DNA of 64,000 nt from Olleya sediminilitoris. GTDB lineage: Bacteria > Bacteroidota > Bacteroidia > Flavobacteriales > Flavobacteriaceae. Positions 18,629 to 26,897 of the stretch are shown here, in pieces (position 1 is the stretch's first letter; each line of letters begins with the position of its first letter). Both the position numbers and the translations under genes were made by a program. The notes below the pieces were generated by a model. That model searched no databases. It was not told where the DNA came from and worked only from the letters and a program-made list of their open reading frames with translations. The DNA lies in assembly GCF_016785945.1 (NCBI RefSeq), contig NZ_JAEMEF010000002.1, positions 362,953 to 426,952 of the forward strand. The letters run 5' to 3'.

Positions 18629-19651
18629 ATGGACACTCAAAAAGAGATAATCAAAGTAACGTCAGTATATTTTGAAGATACACTAGACTACCAAAAACTA
18701 TCAAAGACCACTAAAGCCTACAAGTCTATTTTAAATACCATTTGTGAGCAAGATCTGGATATTGAGGAGGGTAAAAAAGACATCGCTTTAGGCAACGGTA
18801 AAGCTCTTGGTACGTTTTGGGCTGCACTTTGTTTGGATGATATATTAAGAACTCGACAATTTATCAGAGGTATAAATAAAGCTATTGAAGACCAAATAAA
18901 AGCGAATAAAAAACAAATCCATATCCTATATGCAGGTACAGGACCATTTGCGACACTTATACTACCCATTATTTTTAAATACAAAAAAGAAACTATTAAA
19001 TACACTTTATTAGAAGTCAACCCATTTACTTTTAAAATATTACAAAAAGTAATTTCTAAATTAGGATTAGAAGGTTATAACATAGACCTAATAAATGATG
19101 ACGCTACTAAATTTAAGATAGATCCTAAAAATCAACCTGATATTATTATAAGTGAAACCATGCAAAATGCATTGGCAAAAGAGCAACAAGTCCCTATTTT
19201 TTTAAATTTGATGCAACAAGTCTCGTTTGATACTATATTTATACCAGAAAAAATCGAGCTACATTTAGGCCTTAAAGAAGCAGGAATTCCAACAGAAGCT
19301 CTTCAAATTAAACACTATAATAAAATACAAAAAGTATTAGACATCAGTAAAGCATCGGTATTTCCTAAAGGTCAATCAAAATCACAATACGATAACAAAA
19401 ATCATTTTCAAAAAATAAAAACTGTTATTAAAAATGACACATTAAAAGGATTCAATCAACTTGTTATTATTACAGAAATACAAGTTTATAAAAATATAAC
19501 AATAGGCATTAATAATAGTGGTTTAACTACACCCCTTTTTATTCAAAATATTCCTGAAGACACAAAAGGCTCAGTCTTAATTGACACACAGTATCAAATT
19601 TCTTCAGAGCCAAAACTTGAATATAAAATAACGTTACCTAACCATGCTTAA
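18629..19651 (+). CDS. Class I SAM-dependent methyltransferase-like protein
   Basis: 340 residues with a Rossmann methyltransferase core: motif I LYAGTGPFATL (about 109-119), the acidic end of strand 2 in LLEVNPF (about 128-134), DDATKF at motif III and PDIIISETMQ at motif IV. The N-terminal helical part and C-terminal beta part resemble protein-arginine or small-molecule methyltransferases of the PRMT fold, but I cannot name the substrate. It lies alone between backbone and the cassette zone. Confidence 0.65.
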   Translation: MDTQKEIIKVTSVYFEDTLDYQKLSKTTKAYKSILNTICEQDLDIEEGKKDIALGNGKALGTFWAALCLDDILRTRQFIRGINKAIEDQIKANKKQIHILYAGTGPFATLILPIIFKYKKETIKYTLLEVNPFTFKILQKVISKLGLEGYNIDLINDDATKFKIDPKNQPDIIISETMQNALAKEQQVPIFLNLMQQVSFDTIFIPEKIELHLGLKEAGIPTEALQIKHYNKIQKVLDISKASVFPKGQSKSQYDNKNHFQKIKTVIKNDTLKGFNQLVIITEIQVYKNITIGINNSGLTTPLFIQNIPEDTKGSVLIDTQYQISSEPKLEYKITLPNHA

Positions 19652-19827
19652 ACCAAATCAAATCTAGAAAACAATAAAAAATAATTGCGTTAACAACTAT
19701 ATAAGGCTTACAATTATCTCAAAACTATCACTAAAACGGCACGTTATACATTACTAGATATTGCCAACTTCTTAAAATTATTAGGGTTTTCCATTCTGTT
19801 TTTATTTGCTAAATTTACACTATACCA

Positions 19828-20319
19828 ATGCCACAAACCACGTTGGTATTAATTAAGATAACTGCTTTGAAAATTAGAGAAACACATAGAAATGATTATA
19901 CCATTTCAACAGATAAGGATAAATTAGATGTTTTTAGCATTCACAAATTTCTCACAAACAAAACCGATTGGGCTAACGGTATCCCTCTTAACACTTTAAA
20001 AACATCTATTGAGAACTCTTTAAATTTTGGACTTTATTATAAAAACAAACAAATTGGTTTTGCTAGAATAATTTCTGACTATTCGACTATTGCATATTTA
20101 GGAGATGTTTATATATTAAAAGAACATAGAGGAAAAGGATTAAGTAAATGGTTGATAACACAAATAATGGAACACCCAAATCTTCAAGGACTAAGACGTT
20201 GGATTTTATTAACAGATACAGCAGAATGGCTTTATAAAAAATTTGGTTTTACTAAAATACCCAATCCTGAATTTTATATGGAGAAACACAACCTAAATGT
20301 ATATAATAAAGAAAACTAA
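19828..20319 (+). CDS. GNAT family N-acetyltransferase
   Basis: Acetyl-CoA-dependent acyltransferase, 163 residues. The acetyl-CoA pyrophosphate loop is KEHRGKGLSKWLI, preceded by YLGDVYI and followed by WLYKKFGF. Homologues usually begin near the internal NDYTISTDK sequence; there is no in-frame ATG there, so the first about 18 residues from the ATG chosen may be an extension or the start codon may be unusual. Confidence 0.82.
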   Translation: MPQTTLVLIKITALKIRETHRNDYTISTDKDKLDVFSIHKFLTNKTDWANGIPLNTLKTSIENSLNFGLYYKNKQIGFARIISDYSTIAYLGDVYILKEHRGKGLSKWLITQIMEHPNLQGLRRWILLTDTAEWLYKKFGFTKIPNPEFYMEKHNLNVYNKEN

Positions 20320-20389
20320 TGTATATAATAAATGTAGTTTAAAGCATATAAGACGCTACAAAACTAATATAAAATACGTTATAGTATAA

Positions 20390-20581
20390 ATGATAAGAAA
20401 CATAGATAAATCCATAATACCACTTTTAATTTCAGTAATGCTTCTGGTAATTTCAATCGGAATTACATGGTTTACTAATTATCTTTTAAATTATAAGCAC
20501 AATTTAGGAATTGGACTAGTAGTAATCTCATCAGTACTTTTAGACTTCTCTATAGGACAGTTAATAATTCAATTTTACTAA
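20390..20581 (+). CDS. Small hydrophobic protein, two predicted membrane helices
   Basis: 63 residues with hydrophobic segments at about 9-30 and 38-60, unknown family. The sequence just before it (ATACGTTATAGTATAA) resembles the start of a cassette unit (C-GTT plus tail), but no matching complementary end is present downstream, so this may be a decayed unit. The 178 bp after it contain no gene I can support. Confidence 0.45.
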   Translation: MIRNIDKSIIPLLISVMLLVISIGITWFTNYLLNYKHNLGIGLVVISSVLLDFSIGQLIIQFY

Positions 20582-20717
20582 CTTTAAATTCAAATTGTCA
20601 CAATTAATGCGATTAACGATTTAAAAAAAACAGAATACAACATTGGCTGTAATTAATAATATTTTAGTTCTTAATCCAAAAAACAATGTGTTTTAATAAG
20701 TCCACAAAATCTTCTGA

Positions 20718-21200
20718 TCTGGCTTTATTAATCAGACAGGTGACTGGGTAATTGATCCTGTGTTTTCAGGTTCAGGCTTTGTATCATCTTTTGAGTCAAT
20801 CTATTTCTCAGGAGGGTTAGCTCCTGTTCAATCAACTAATGGAAAGATGTTATTAATTAATAAAAAAGGAGAACCAATAACAGACGCTATTTACGACACC
20901 ACTTTTCCTTTTTCAAAAGGTCAGGCTTTAGTATCTCGTGATAACCTTTATGGCTTTATCGATAATTCAAGCGAAGAAATAATTAAATGCCAATTTGGAA
21001 AATATCCATTTAGAGGAACTAGTCATAATAGTTGGTCTTCAAAAGGGTTAGCTATGGTTCTTAGCAAAGAGGAAAATGATAATAATTTAGGGTACATTAA
21101 TAAACTAGGAGAAACTGTATTTAAATCTCAATTTTTATACGCTAGTGCTTTTTCCCAGAACTATACAATGGTACAAGATTGGGAAAGAAGATATTTCTAA
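20718..21200 (+). pseudogene. Fragment of a WG-repeat protein
   Basis: The frame reads SGFINQTGDWVIDPVF directly after an in-frame TGA at 20715, then several KWG/WG-type repeats (LINKKGEPITDAIYD; YGFIDNSSEEIIKCQF; LGYINKLGETVFKSQF). WG-repeat proteins are normally longer and begin with a signal peptide; both are missing here. A GTG at 20760 could still start a 146-residue product, but the coding similarity extends upstream of it, so I call it a 5'-truncated remnant that also ends early. Confidence 0.65.
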
Positions 21201-21308
21201 AAAAGTTAAAGGATATACTTGTCATTATCTCAAAAATTAAATACATCGTAATAACCTACAATAGCTAAAACGGTATAAAATTAACACTACTTTTTTTTAA
21301 TAAAAAAT

Positions 21309-21467
21309 ACGTAGTTATACGTATTGTACTTGCAAGTGCATTATTGTAATTTAGCTTTTAATAATACAACTATAATAAATATGAAACTTATTTGATATAA
21401 GTTACTAAAAGTTGTCATAACGGGAAATATAACCCCAAAAACAACTATATTAGTTGTCATATAACCA
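21309..21467 (+). repeat. Array leader copy 1 (attI-like candidate)
   Basis: Begins with ACGTAGTTATACGTATTGTA and ends at the GTT of the first cassette. It matches the leader at 47063-47227 over most of its length, and its last about 60 bp (21407-21467) also match 60540-60600. Landmarks are GTTGTCATAACGGG, an imperfect GGG...CCCC inverted pair, the palindrome ACAACTATATTAGTTGT, and the end ATATAACCA. A position before the first unit of a block is where integrons carry attI. Confidence 0.7.
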
Positions 21468-21487
21468 GTTATGCACAAATTGAGAAA

Positions 21488-21988
21488 ATGACCGAAAACA
21501 CAAATCAAGATAAGTTAAATGGCCTTTATAGGCTTCTAATAGCAGTATTAATAATTTGGTTATTATCTGTATTCTTAATTCCATTCATCTATCCAAAGTT
21601 AACGGACAGAGCACTTTTAGGAGATAGTTTTGGATTAATAAACAGTCTATTTTCCGGACTTGCATTTGCTGGAATTATCTACACAATTTTATTACAACGG
21701 AAAGAATTAGCCTTACAAAGACAGGAATTAAAAGAAACAAGAATGGAACTTGAACGTTCCGCTACCGCACAAGAAAAATCAGAAAGACAACAAAGACGAC
21801 AATCTGAAAATCTTAAAATTACTGCGAAATTAAATGCATTAAGTACACTTGTGAGTTACTATTCGACAGTTGAAACGAAAACCAAAAACTTTGACGGAGC
21901 AAAACACAAGTTTTCGCAAAGTGAACAAGAAAAATATATTAGTAGAATTAAGCAGATATTGGACAGAAAAGAAGAGCAAAATGATTAG
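21488..21988 (+). CDS. Cassette 1, gene 1: two-helix membrane protein with coiled coil
   Basis: 166 residues: membrane helices at about 16-36 and 53-71, followed by a long charged coiled coil (LQRKELALQRQELKETRMELERS...). Unknown function; this architecture is common in accessory regions. The start is 20 bp after the cassette boundary GTTATGCACA. It overlaps the next gene by 8 bp, so this unit carries two coupled genes. Confidence 0.65.
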   Translation: MTENTNQDKLNGLYRLLIAVLIIWLLSVFLIPFIYPKLTDRALLGDSFGLINSLFSGLAFAGIIYTILLQRKELALQRQELKETRMELERSATAQEKSERQQRRQSENLKITAKLNALSTLVSYYSTVETKTKNFDGAKHKFSQSEQEKYISRIKQILDRKEEQND

Positions 21989-22181
21989 ACAAAAGGTAAT
22001 TACAGTTAATATTTATACAGGAGAAGCTTCAAAAGGCAATGACAAAACCCAAGAAGTAGAACTACAAACTGTGAACAAATATCTGGATGAGGGCTACACA
22101 GTCATTGACCGATTTACTTCTGGAACAAATTCAACATATCATATTAATATAACCTTTGTTTTGCAAAAGGAATCGGAATAA
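21981..22181 (+). CDS. Cassette 1, gene 2: small protein of unknown function
   Basis: 66 residues (MIRQKVITVNIYTGE...) predicted as a small alpha/beta domain. I chose ATG 21981 because it overlaps the stop of the preceding gene (coupling) and because the upstream part of the frame is only the shadow of that gene. Its stop is 4 bp before the cassette end sequence TGTGCATAAC. Confidence 0.6.
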   Translation: MIRQKVITVNIYTGEASKGNDKTQEVELQTVNKYLDEGYTVIDRFTSGTNSTYHINITFVLQKESE

Positions 22182-22185
22182 AATC

Positions 22186-22315
22186 TGTGCATAACAATGT
22201 ATAAAAATAATTGCTCAATTTTGGGCTTAACCAAAGATAGTTGCAAGTTTACTACGTCTGATTTTCCTGCGGAAAATCCTCGCACGTAAACCCGCAACTA
22301 TTCTTATACGACACC
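22186..22315 (+). repeat. attC-like element after cassette 1
   Basis: Starts with TGTGCATAAC, the reverse complement of cassette 1's own beginning (GTTATGCACA at 21468), and ends at the GTT of cassette 2. Arms GTATAAAAATAATTGC and GCAACTATTCTTATAC pair with two A-C mismatches (G-T wobbles on the bottom strand). The central hairpin is GATTTTCC-TGC-GGAAAATC. 130 bp. Confidence 0.8.
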
Positions 22316-22339
22316 GTTGTGTGTCATTAAAAAAACTGA

Positions 22340-22954
22340 ATGGATTGGAATGAAATCAATGACTTATTAAATAGTCAGATAAAAGAAAATAAAGATGTTT
22401 CGTCTGGATATGAACAAATAAAAAAGGTTCTATCCGACAACAATCTACCAATCACTCAAATCGATACAAATAGAATTTTAAAGCGATTTCAAGATTGGCT
22501 GATAGAAGTTCTGGAAAAAGAACCCATACCGGAAGAAATAAAATCAATTTATTTTGGACTTTCTGAATTATCCTTTCCAGATATTGATGATGGACAAAGT
22601 AAAACAACAATTTACATAGCTGGCTCAAAATTTTCCCCTGACGAAGACTCTGATTGGAATTGCGATACTGAATATTTACCAAAAAGACGTTATTTATTGT
22701 TAGATGACTTCGAAAAAATAGACAATCTTAAATCCGAAAATGAGCTATCAGGAGATTACGAAGTTTTGGTTTTCAATGGACTTCTGAATTTACTCGTTGC
22801 GCACACAATGAAAGACTTGAAAAGTCAATTTTTAACGTACAAAATTAAAAAGTTTGGTTTATTCGAGTCAATTAAGGAACGTGAACAATTATATTTTGGT
22901 GTTGGATTTGATTCAGGAGATACATATCTCATTGGACAGTTGAAAAAGGAATAA
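22340..22954 (+). CDS. Cassette 2: protein of unknown function
   Basis: 204 residues, soluble, acidic, no signal peptide. I recognise no domain; YIAGSKFSPDEDSDWNCDTEYLPKRRY-type residues with tryptophan and cysteine suggest a small alpha/beta fold. The cassette begins GTTGTGTGTC at 22316 and its own end CACACAAC (22962-22969) is the exact complement of the first 8 bases. Confidence 0.6.
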   Translation: MDWNEINDLLNSQIKENKDVSSGYEQIKKVLSDNNLPITQIDTNRILKRFQDWLIEVLEKEPIPEEIKSIYFGLSELSFPDIDDGQSKTTIYIAGSKFSPDEDSDWNCDTEYLPKRRYLLLDDFEKIDNLKSENELSGDYEVLVFNGLLNLLVAHTMKDLKSQFLTYKIKKFGLFESIKEREQLYFGVGFDSGDTYLIGQLKKE

Positions 22955-22961
22955 AAAACGC

Positions 22962-22976
22962 CACACAACACCGTGT
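22962..22976 (+). repeat. Left part of the attC-like element after cassette 2, with left att repeat of the island
   Basis: CACACAAC closes cassette 2. ACAACACCGTGT at 22965-22976 is one copy of the 12-bp direct repeat flanking the island; the other is at 39694-39705. Joining 22962-22976 to 39706-39817 gives a 127-bp element, the normal length. Confidence 0.8.
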
Positions 22977-23037
22977 TGTGTAGATAACACTCTGTATGTA
23001 TTGATTTTATTGACTTATATAGAAATATATTAAAAAA

Positions 23038-23056
23038 GGTACAACATAGGTACAAC
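23038..23056 (+). promoter_or_regulatory. Candidate integrase arm-type sites, left end
   Basis: Two GGTACAAC copies 11 bp apart. The same pair, 12 bp apart, occurs near the right end in the same orientation, with a variant GGTGCAAC at 39533-39540. Confidence 0.6.
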
Positions 23057-23108
23057 TTTTTAAACTATAAATTTGAGAAGTAAAAATAGTGATCTATAAG
23101 CATAAAAA

Positions 23109-23135
23109 AACCGTTACAAATATACTGTAACGGTT
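23109..23135 (-). terminator. Terminator of the DUF6266 gene
   Basis: Stem AACCGTTACA/TGTAACGGTT with a 7-nt loop. On the minus strand it is followed by a T-run, directly downstream of the gene at 23166. Confidence 0.8.
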
Positions 23136-23165
23136 TCTTTTTGAATGTATTTATGCTTAAAGTTA

Positions 23166-23807
23166 TTAAGCTGCCGTACCAGAGCCTAAATACACACTAT
23201 TCGATACTTGTGTTCCATCAGCAGAAACAAACGCCATAAACAGCTCTACTGTATCTCCTGCATAAGTGCCTGGTATGGTAACGACTTGAGAACCTACAGT
23301 TCTATCAGCACCATCAAGAATAGAAATTGATTCTTTCTTACTTGGATTATAAACCAATACCATTGCTTTATCCGTTGCATTTGCATTTCCTTCTGCTGAG
23401 TTGTCACCCCAACCAAAAGAAACTTGTCCTGCATTGGTTAAATCAGTTGTACCATTTAAAACACCAGACAAACCACCTCTACTTAATAAAGCTAAAGAAT
23501 AATCAATCGTGAAGTTAGGTGCAATACCGCCTACTGCATTATTTAACACATAAGACATCGCAGCATTAAATTCCGTTTTCTTGGTCGCAAATGACTTATA
23601 ACCGATTTTTATAAAATCTTTAGTCGCTTGCAAATACTCCAAAGTAATAGTAAATTTATTACGCTGATTCACTTGTCCCTCTGTTCGAGGATTCGCCACA
23701 CTTGCTGGCTTAATTCTGATGTAGTCGATACCTTTCCAACTACCTCCAATAATACTACCTACCTTACCCGATAAGCTTCCTAAAATACCCTGTGGAATTT
23801 TTCCCAT
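23166..23807 (-). CDS. DUF6266 family protein
   Basis: 213 residues with the very conserved N-terminus of this Bacteroidetes family (MGKIPQGILGSLSGKVGSIIGGSW), then NPRTEGQVNQRNKF and a beta-rich C-terminal domain. No signal peptide. Function unknown; members are abundant in Flavobacteria and often lie beside mobile elements. It has its own terminator and is the leftmost gene of the island. Confidence 0.8.
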   Translation of the reverse strand: MGKIPQGILGSLSGKVGSIIGGSWKGIDYIRIKPASVANPRTEGQVNQRNKFTITLEYLQATKDFIKIGYKSFATKKTEFNAAMSYVLNNAVGGIAPNFTIDYSLALLSRGGLSGVLNGTTDLTNAGQVSFGWGDNSAEGNANATDKAMVLVYNPSKKESISILDGADRTVGSQVVTIPGTYAGDTVELFMAFVSADGTQVSNSVYLGSGTAA

Positions 23808-23944
23808 CTCTATTACAATTTAAAATTAATATTTGTTCGGATTTGGTACGGACTTGATATTGCTTTTAAACTTTGTTTACCCCTCTAATATAACTAAAAT
23901 TATACCATTTTGTTACTGTTTCAAGCCTTTACGATGCCTTTGCG

Positions 23945-24385
23945 TTAGGCTTCTTTGCTTTGCATCAAGTTGAAACAATTACGTATATATGCGACCTTTA
24001 AAACTGCCATTTTTTCAATGACATTTTGTAACTCTTTTTCTTTTTTACTGATAACCTCTACCGCTTTAATATGTTTTTGCATCATATCATCTACATTACA
24101 ATTTGATTTTAAACTACTTTTAAGCGTTTTTCTGCAATCATCTATTGAGATAAACGGAATAACACTTCCTTTTAAATAATAAGCGTAAAAACCGCCTATT
24201 TGTAGCATCATAGATAAATGAAAAAGCGTGTTTTTTTCTTTTTCGGTTGAAGTTTGCAATACAAAACAATTAGGACAAGGATTTGAGAGCGGTTTTCCGC
24301 TGTTAAGCCCTTTGTTTAGGATGAAAAAATGAGGGTTTGAGTAAGTTTTTCCTGTACGGTGTGTTTTCAGTTCAAAAGTTGACAT
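23945..24385 (-). CDS. DUF6943-like mobile-element protein
   Basis: 146 residues: FELKTHRTGKTYSNPHFFILNKGLNSGKPL, a PCPNCFVL cysteine pair and AYYLKGSVIPFISIDDC. I associate this pattern with a family (DUF6943) found on Bacteroidetes integrative elements. C-terminal half is helical. Function not known. Confidence 0.6.
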   Translation of the reverse strand: MSTFELKTHRTGKTYSNPHFFILNKGLNSGKPLSNPCPNCFVLQTSTEKEKNTLFHLSMMLQIGGFYAYYLKGSVIPFISIDDCRKTLKSSLKSNCNVDDMMQKHIKAVEVISKKEKELQNVIEKMAVLKVAYIRNCFNLMQSKEA

Positions 24386-24634
24386 AGCTATCCAATTTAA
24401 AATTGCTCGCTACGCTTCGCTACATTATTTTTTTTGAAAAGAATAAAAAGATAGCCATAGTTGTTGTGGCGTGGGTAAGGCTGTCAAGGTTTTTGGATAA
24501 AAGTTTTTTGAGTTAAAATGTTTAATGAAAAAGAAAAAAGTTTGTAAAAAAAGTTTTATTCAAAACCCGTAGGGCTTGACCTTTATAGCCTTGTGCGGCT
24601 GGCAGAGGAAGCCACATATATTTGCTACCTTTTT

Positions 24635-24802
24635 TTATTTTAATCCTATAAATGCGAATATTACTATAATTATCAGCATAACTATTGTGAAAACTTTTGT
24701 TGTATATGAATCGTCGCCTTCAGGATTTTCAATTTCAATACCGTTTTCATCTATATCTTTTGGAAAGAATAAATCAAATAAATCTTCAATCATTTTTTTC
24801 AT
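24635..24802 (-). CDS. Short membrane protein, 55 residues
   Basis: Reads MKKMIEDLFDLFFPKDIDEN (residues 1-20), an acidic segment to about residue 31, then a C-terminal membrane helix (about 38-53, FTIVMLIIIVIFAFIG). The composition (amphipathic N-terminus, acidic linker, clean hydrophobic helix, GLK end) is coding-like, unlike its surroundings. Family unknown. It may be a small tail-anchored protein of the island. Confidence 0.6.
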   Translation of the reverse strand: MKKMIEDLFDLFFPKDIDENGIEIENPEGDDSYTTKVFTIVMLIIIVIFAFIGLK

Positions 24803-25600
24803 ACTATAAATTTAACTTTTCTGGGGAATTAACACTTAAAAAAATAGGTTTTAATCTTTTACTGTGCGGTGGATGAAGCGTTTGTATGGGTATTGGTTTA
24901 AATAGTTGTTTGATAAAACAGCATTTAAATTAATACTTATACAGGACTTTTAGACGATAGCTTTTTGTTTTTTTGAGGTACGAGAAAAAGCAATATGCTA
25001 TGGCGTAGTACTAACTTTCTTAAACCTATTTTTTTATATCCTACTACTTGGGTGGTGGGGAAAAGTGGACTTTAATATTTGTTAGTGAAATGAAACAAAC
25101 AAAGACTTGAGTTAAGGAATACTTGGACTTAATGATGGTTTTGTGCAGTTGAATGAGATAACGAATATTATTTTCAATTATCTTAATCCTTTAATTGTTC
25201 GACTGTTTAATGTTTGTTCAAAATGTGGTTATATGTTCGGATGTGAGCGTTGGATAAGCGGATATTTTACATAATAGCAGTTATAGCGACGAAAATATAA
25301 TAAAACGCCGTAGGCAACCTTTGAAAGGATTTTTGCTCCTATAACTTCTATTATGTAACTTAGCTTTGGGTTGGTTTTGTGGCGGAATAGTTGTTTTGAG
25401 CGTTGGCAATAGCTCTTTGCTTTTTTATTGTACTACTTTTATTAAAATAGATACTTTTAAATAAAACAAGCAATGTGCTATTATAGCGTTGGCTACAACT
25501 ATTGTGACATAAAACCAACTATGTGGTGGCGCGCGGAATAAAATAAAAGACAGAGGGTTATTGCCTAAGCAATAAACTGGGTTTTATTTTGTGGGGAATT
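24803..25600. other. About 800 bp without a supported gene
   Basis: No frame on either strand looks coding. The composition is more GT-rich on the plus strand than its neighbours, with short recurring words (GCGTTGGC at about 25400 and 25480; GGTTTTGTGGCGG, GTGGTGGCGCGCGG). It separates the restriction operon from the left-end genes and could hold a transfer origin, an untranslated RNA or decayed sequence. Confidence 0.4.
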
Positions 25601-25939
25601 TTAAGCAGAAACTAACTGCATTGCTCTTTCTTTAATTGTAAAAGCAACAGTCTTTTTGATTATATCATTTGTATTGATAAAAGTAGATTTCTTTTTTAAT
25701 TCGTCTAACTCAACAACTTCAAGAAGTTTAGCAAAACATTCATCTGCAAATGAGTGTGAAATTAGTTTTACACCTTCAAAATTGAACGTAACAAACTGCT
25801 CCGCTTTAAGAGATTGTTCAATCTCCAAACGTAGTTTTTTACCTAAAACCCTTGTTCCTAAGCTGTTTCCGATATGTCCGAACTTAATTTCCATTGTATG
25901 TATAGTCGTAAAAACTGTGCCAAAATTACCAAAGATCAT
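25601..25939 (-). CDS. STAS-like DUF4325 protein
   Basis: 112 residues from the first ATG, which overlaps the end of the upstream ATPase gene by 14 bp; a second ATG at 25894 (MEIKFGHIGNSLG) begins at the family-typical position and would give 97 residues. The STAS-like pattern is FNFEGVKLISHSFADECFAKL. STAS-like proteins paired with GHKL ATPases act like anti-sigma antagonist/ATPase switch pairs. Downstream of hsdR, it is the last gene of the operon. Confidence 0.72.
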   Translation of the reverse strand: MIFGNFGTVFTTIHTMEIKFGHIGNSLGTRVLGKKLRLEIEQSLKAEQFVTFNFEGVKLISHSFADECFAKLLEVVELDELKKKSTFINTNDIIKKTVAFTIKERAMQLVSA

Positions 25940-26882
25940 CGAGATTTCCTAATAATTTCTCTTTGAGTTCTTCAAATGCATTTTTTTGACCATCATCATC
26001 AAATATTTTATCATAAGTAACAGCTACATCTGTATTAACTCTTATATATGTGTAAACACCTTGCCATTTTGATGTGTTTTCTAGGTTTTTATTATTGTCA
26101 ATTTCTAAAGAATGATTACCTGAATGTATAATGAGTTTACCACCATTTTCTCTTATAAGAGTATCTGTTGCCCATAAACCAAATCCCATACCTGTACTAT
26201 TTGTAACACCTTTGTTAACACTTTGATTTAAAGCTTCTGCTTCATTTAATAATTTATATTTACTATTAGGGTGTGTAGTCAATGCTTGATGAATACCTTG
26301 GCCATTATCTGCAACAATTATTCTAATTTGTTTTTTACTTGGAAAATATTGACAACTAATATAACCACTACCATTATAAATTGTACCATCAGATTGAGAA
26401 TGACGGATTGTATTATCCATAACTTCCCATAAACAATACTCGAGAACAGTCATCATATCATCATTAATAGAATCTTTTAGTAAAATAGAAACAATCTCTT
26501 TATGAATATCTAATGCATTATCATCATCAAACCTTTTTATCTCTGTAAAACGACCAGATGCTTTTTGTCTTTGAAAATTTTCTGCGTAGGCAAAACCTAT
26601 TTGTTCAAAAAAGTTAACTCTGCTTGCGTATTTAACTTGTGCTGAATCAACTCTAAAATCTTGAAAATTACCTGTGACTATTACACCAATACTCCTCAAA
26701 TGATTAACTGTACTACCTATTAAAACTAAATGATCTGAATATAACATAGAATATGTATTCAGATTAATTGTAAAATGGACTGTATCATCTGCTACAGCAT
26801 CAAAAGCTGTTGAAAGTGCATCTACAATTTGATTATGACTTGATATATTTCTGAAATCTATTGTTATGGGAAAGTTTGCCAA
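25926..26882 (-). CDS. GHKL-type ATP-binding protein (HATPase_c)
   Basis: 318 residues. The N-terminal half has no clear catalytic motif. The C-terminal half is a GHKL ATPase: N box EVMDNTIRH (Asn157), G1 box DNGQGI (192-197), G2 box GMGFGL (231-236). There is no histidine-phosphorylation domain or membrane helix, so it is more like an anti-sigma-type kinase or a regulatory ATPase than a sensor kinase. It sits 15 bp after hsdR and overlaps the STAS-like gene; the pair probably regulates or senses the state of the system. Confidence 0.8.
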   Translation of the reverse strand: MANFPITIDFRNISSHNQIVDALSTAFDAVADDTVHFTINLNTYSMLYSDHLVLIGSTVNHLRSIGVIVTGNFQDFRVDSAQVKYASRVNFFEQIGFAYAENFQRQKASGRFTEIKRFDDDNALDIHKEIVSILLKDSINDDMMTVLEYCLWEVMDNTIRHSQSDGTIYNGSGYISCQYFPSKKQIRIIVADNGQGIHQALTTHPNSKYKLLNEAEALNQSVNKGVTNSTGMGFGLWATDTLIRENGGKLIIHSGNHSLEIDNNKNLENTSKWQGVYTYIRVNTDVAVTYDKIFDDDGQKNAFEELKEKLLGNLDDLW

Positions 26883-26897
26883 AATAATTCTACTTTA

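Noticed and set aside
20390..20760. A further cassette around the 63-residue membrane protein
   Set aside because: A GTT-type start is visible but no complementary end was found downstream, so it is at best a decayed unit.
24576..24809. Plus-strand reading frame of 77 codons
   Set aside because: It is the antisense shadow of the 55-residue membrane protein on the minus strand.
25380..25500. Attachment site or array remnant around GCGTTGGC words in the island
   Set aside because: Words resemble half-sites but no arms, hairpin or matching partner were found.
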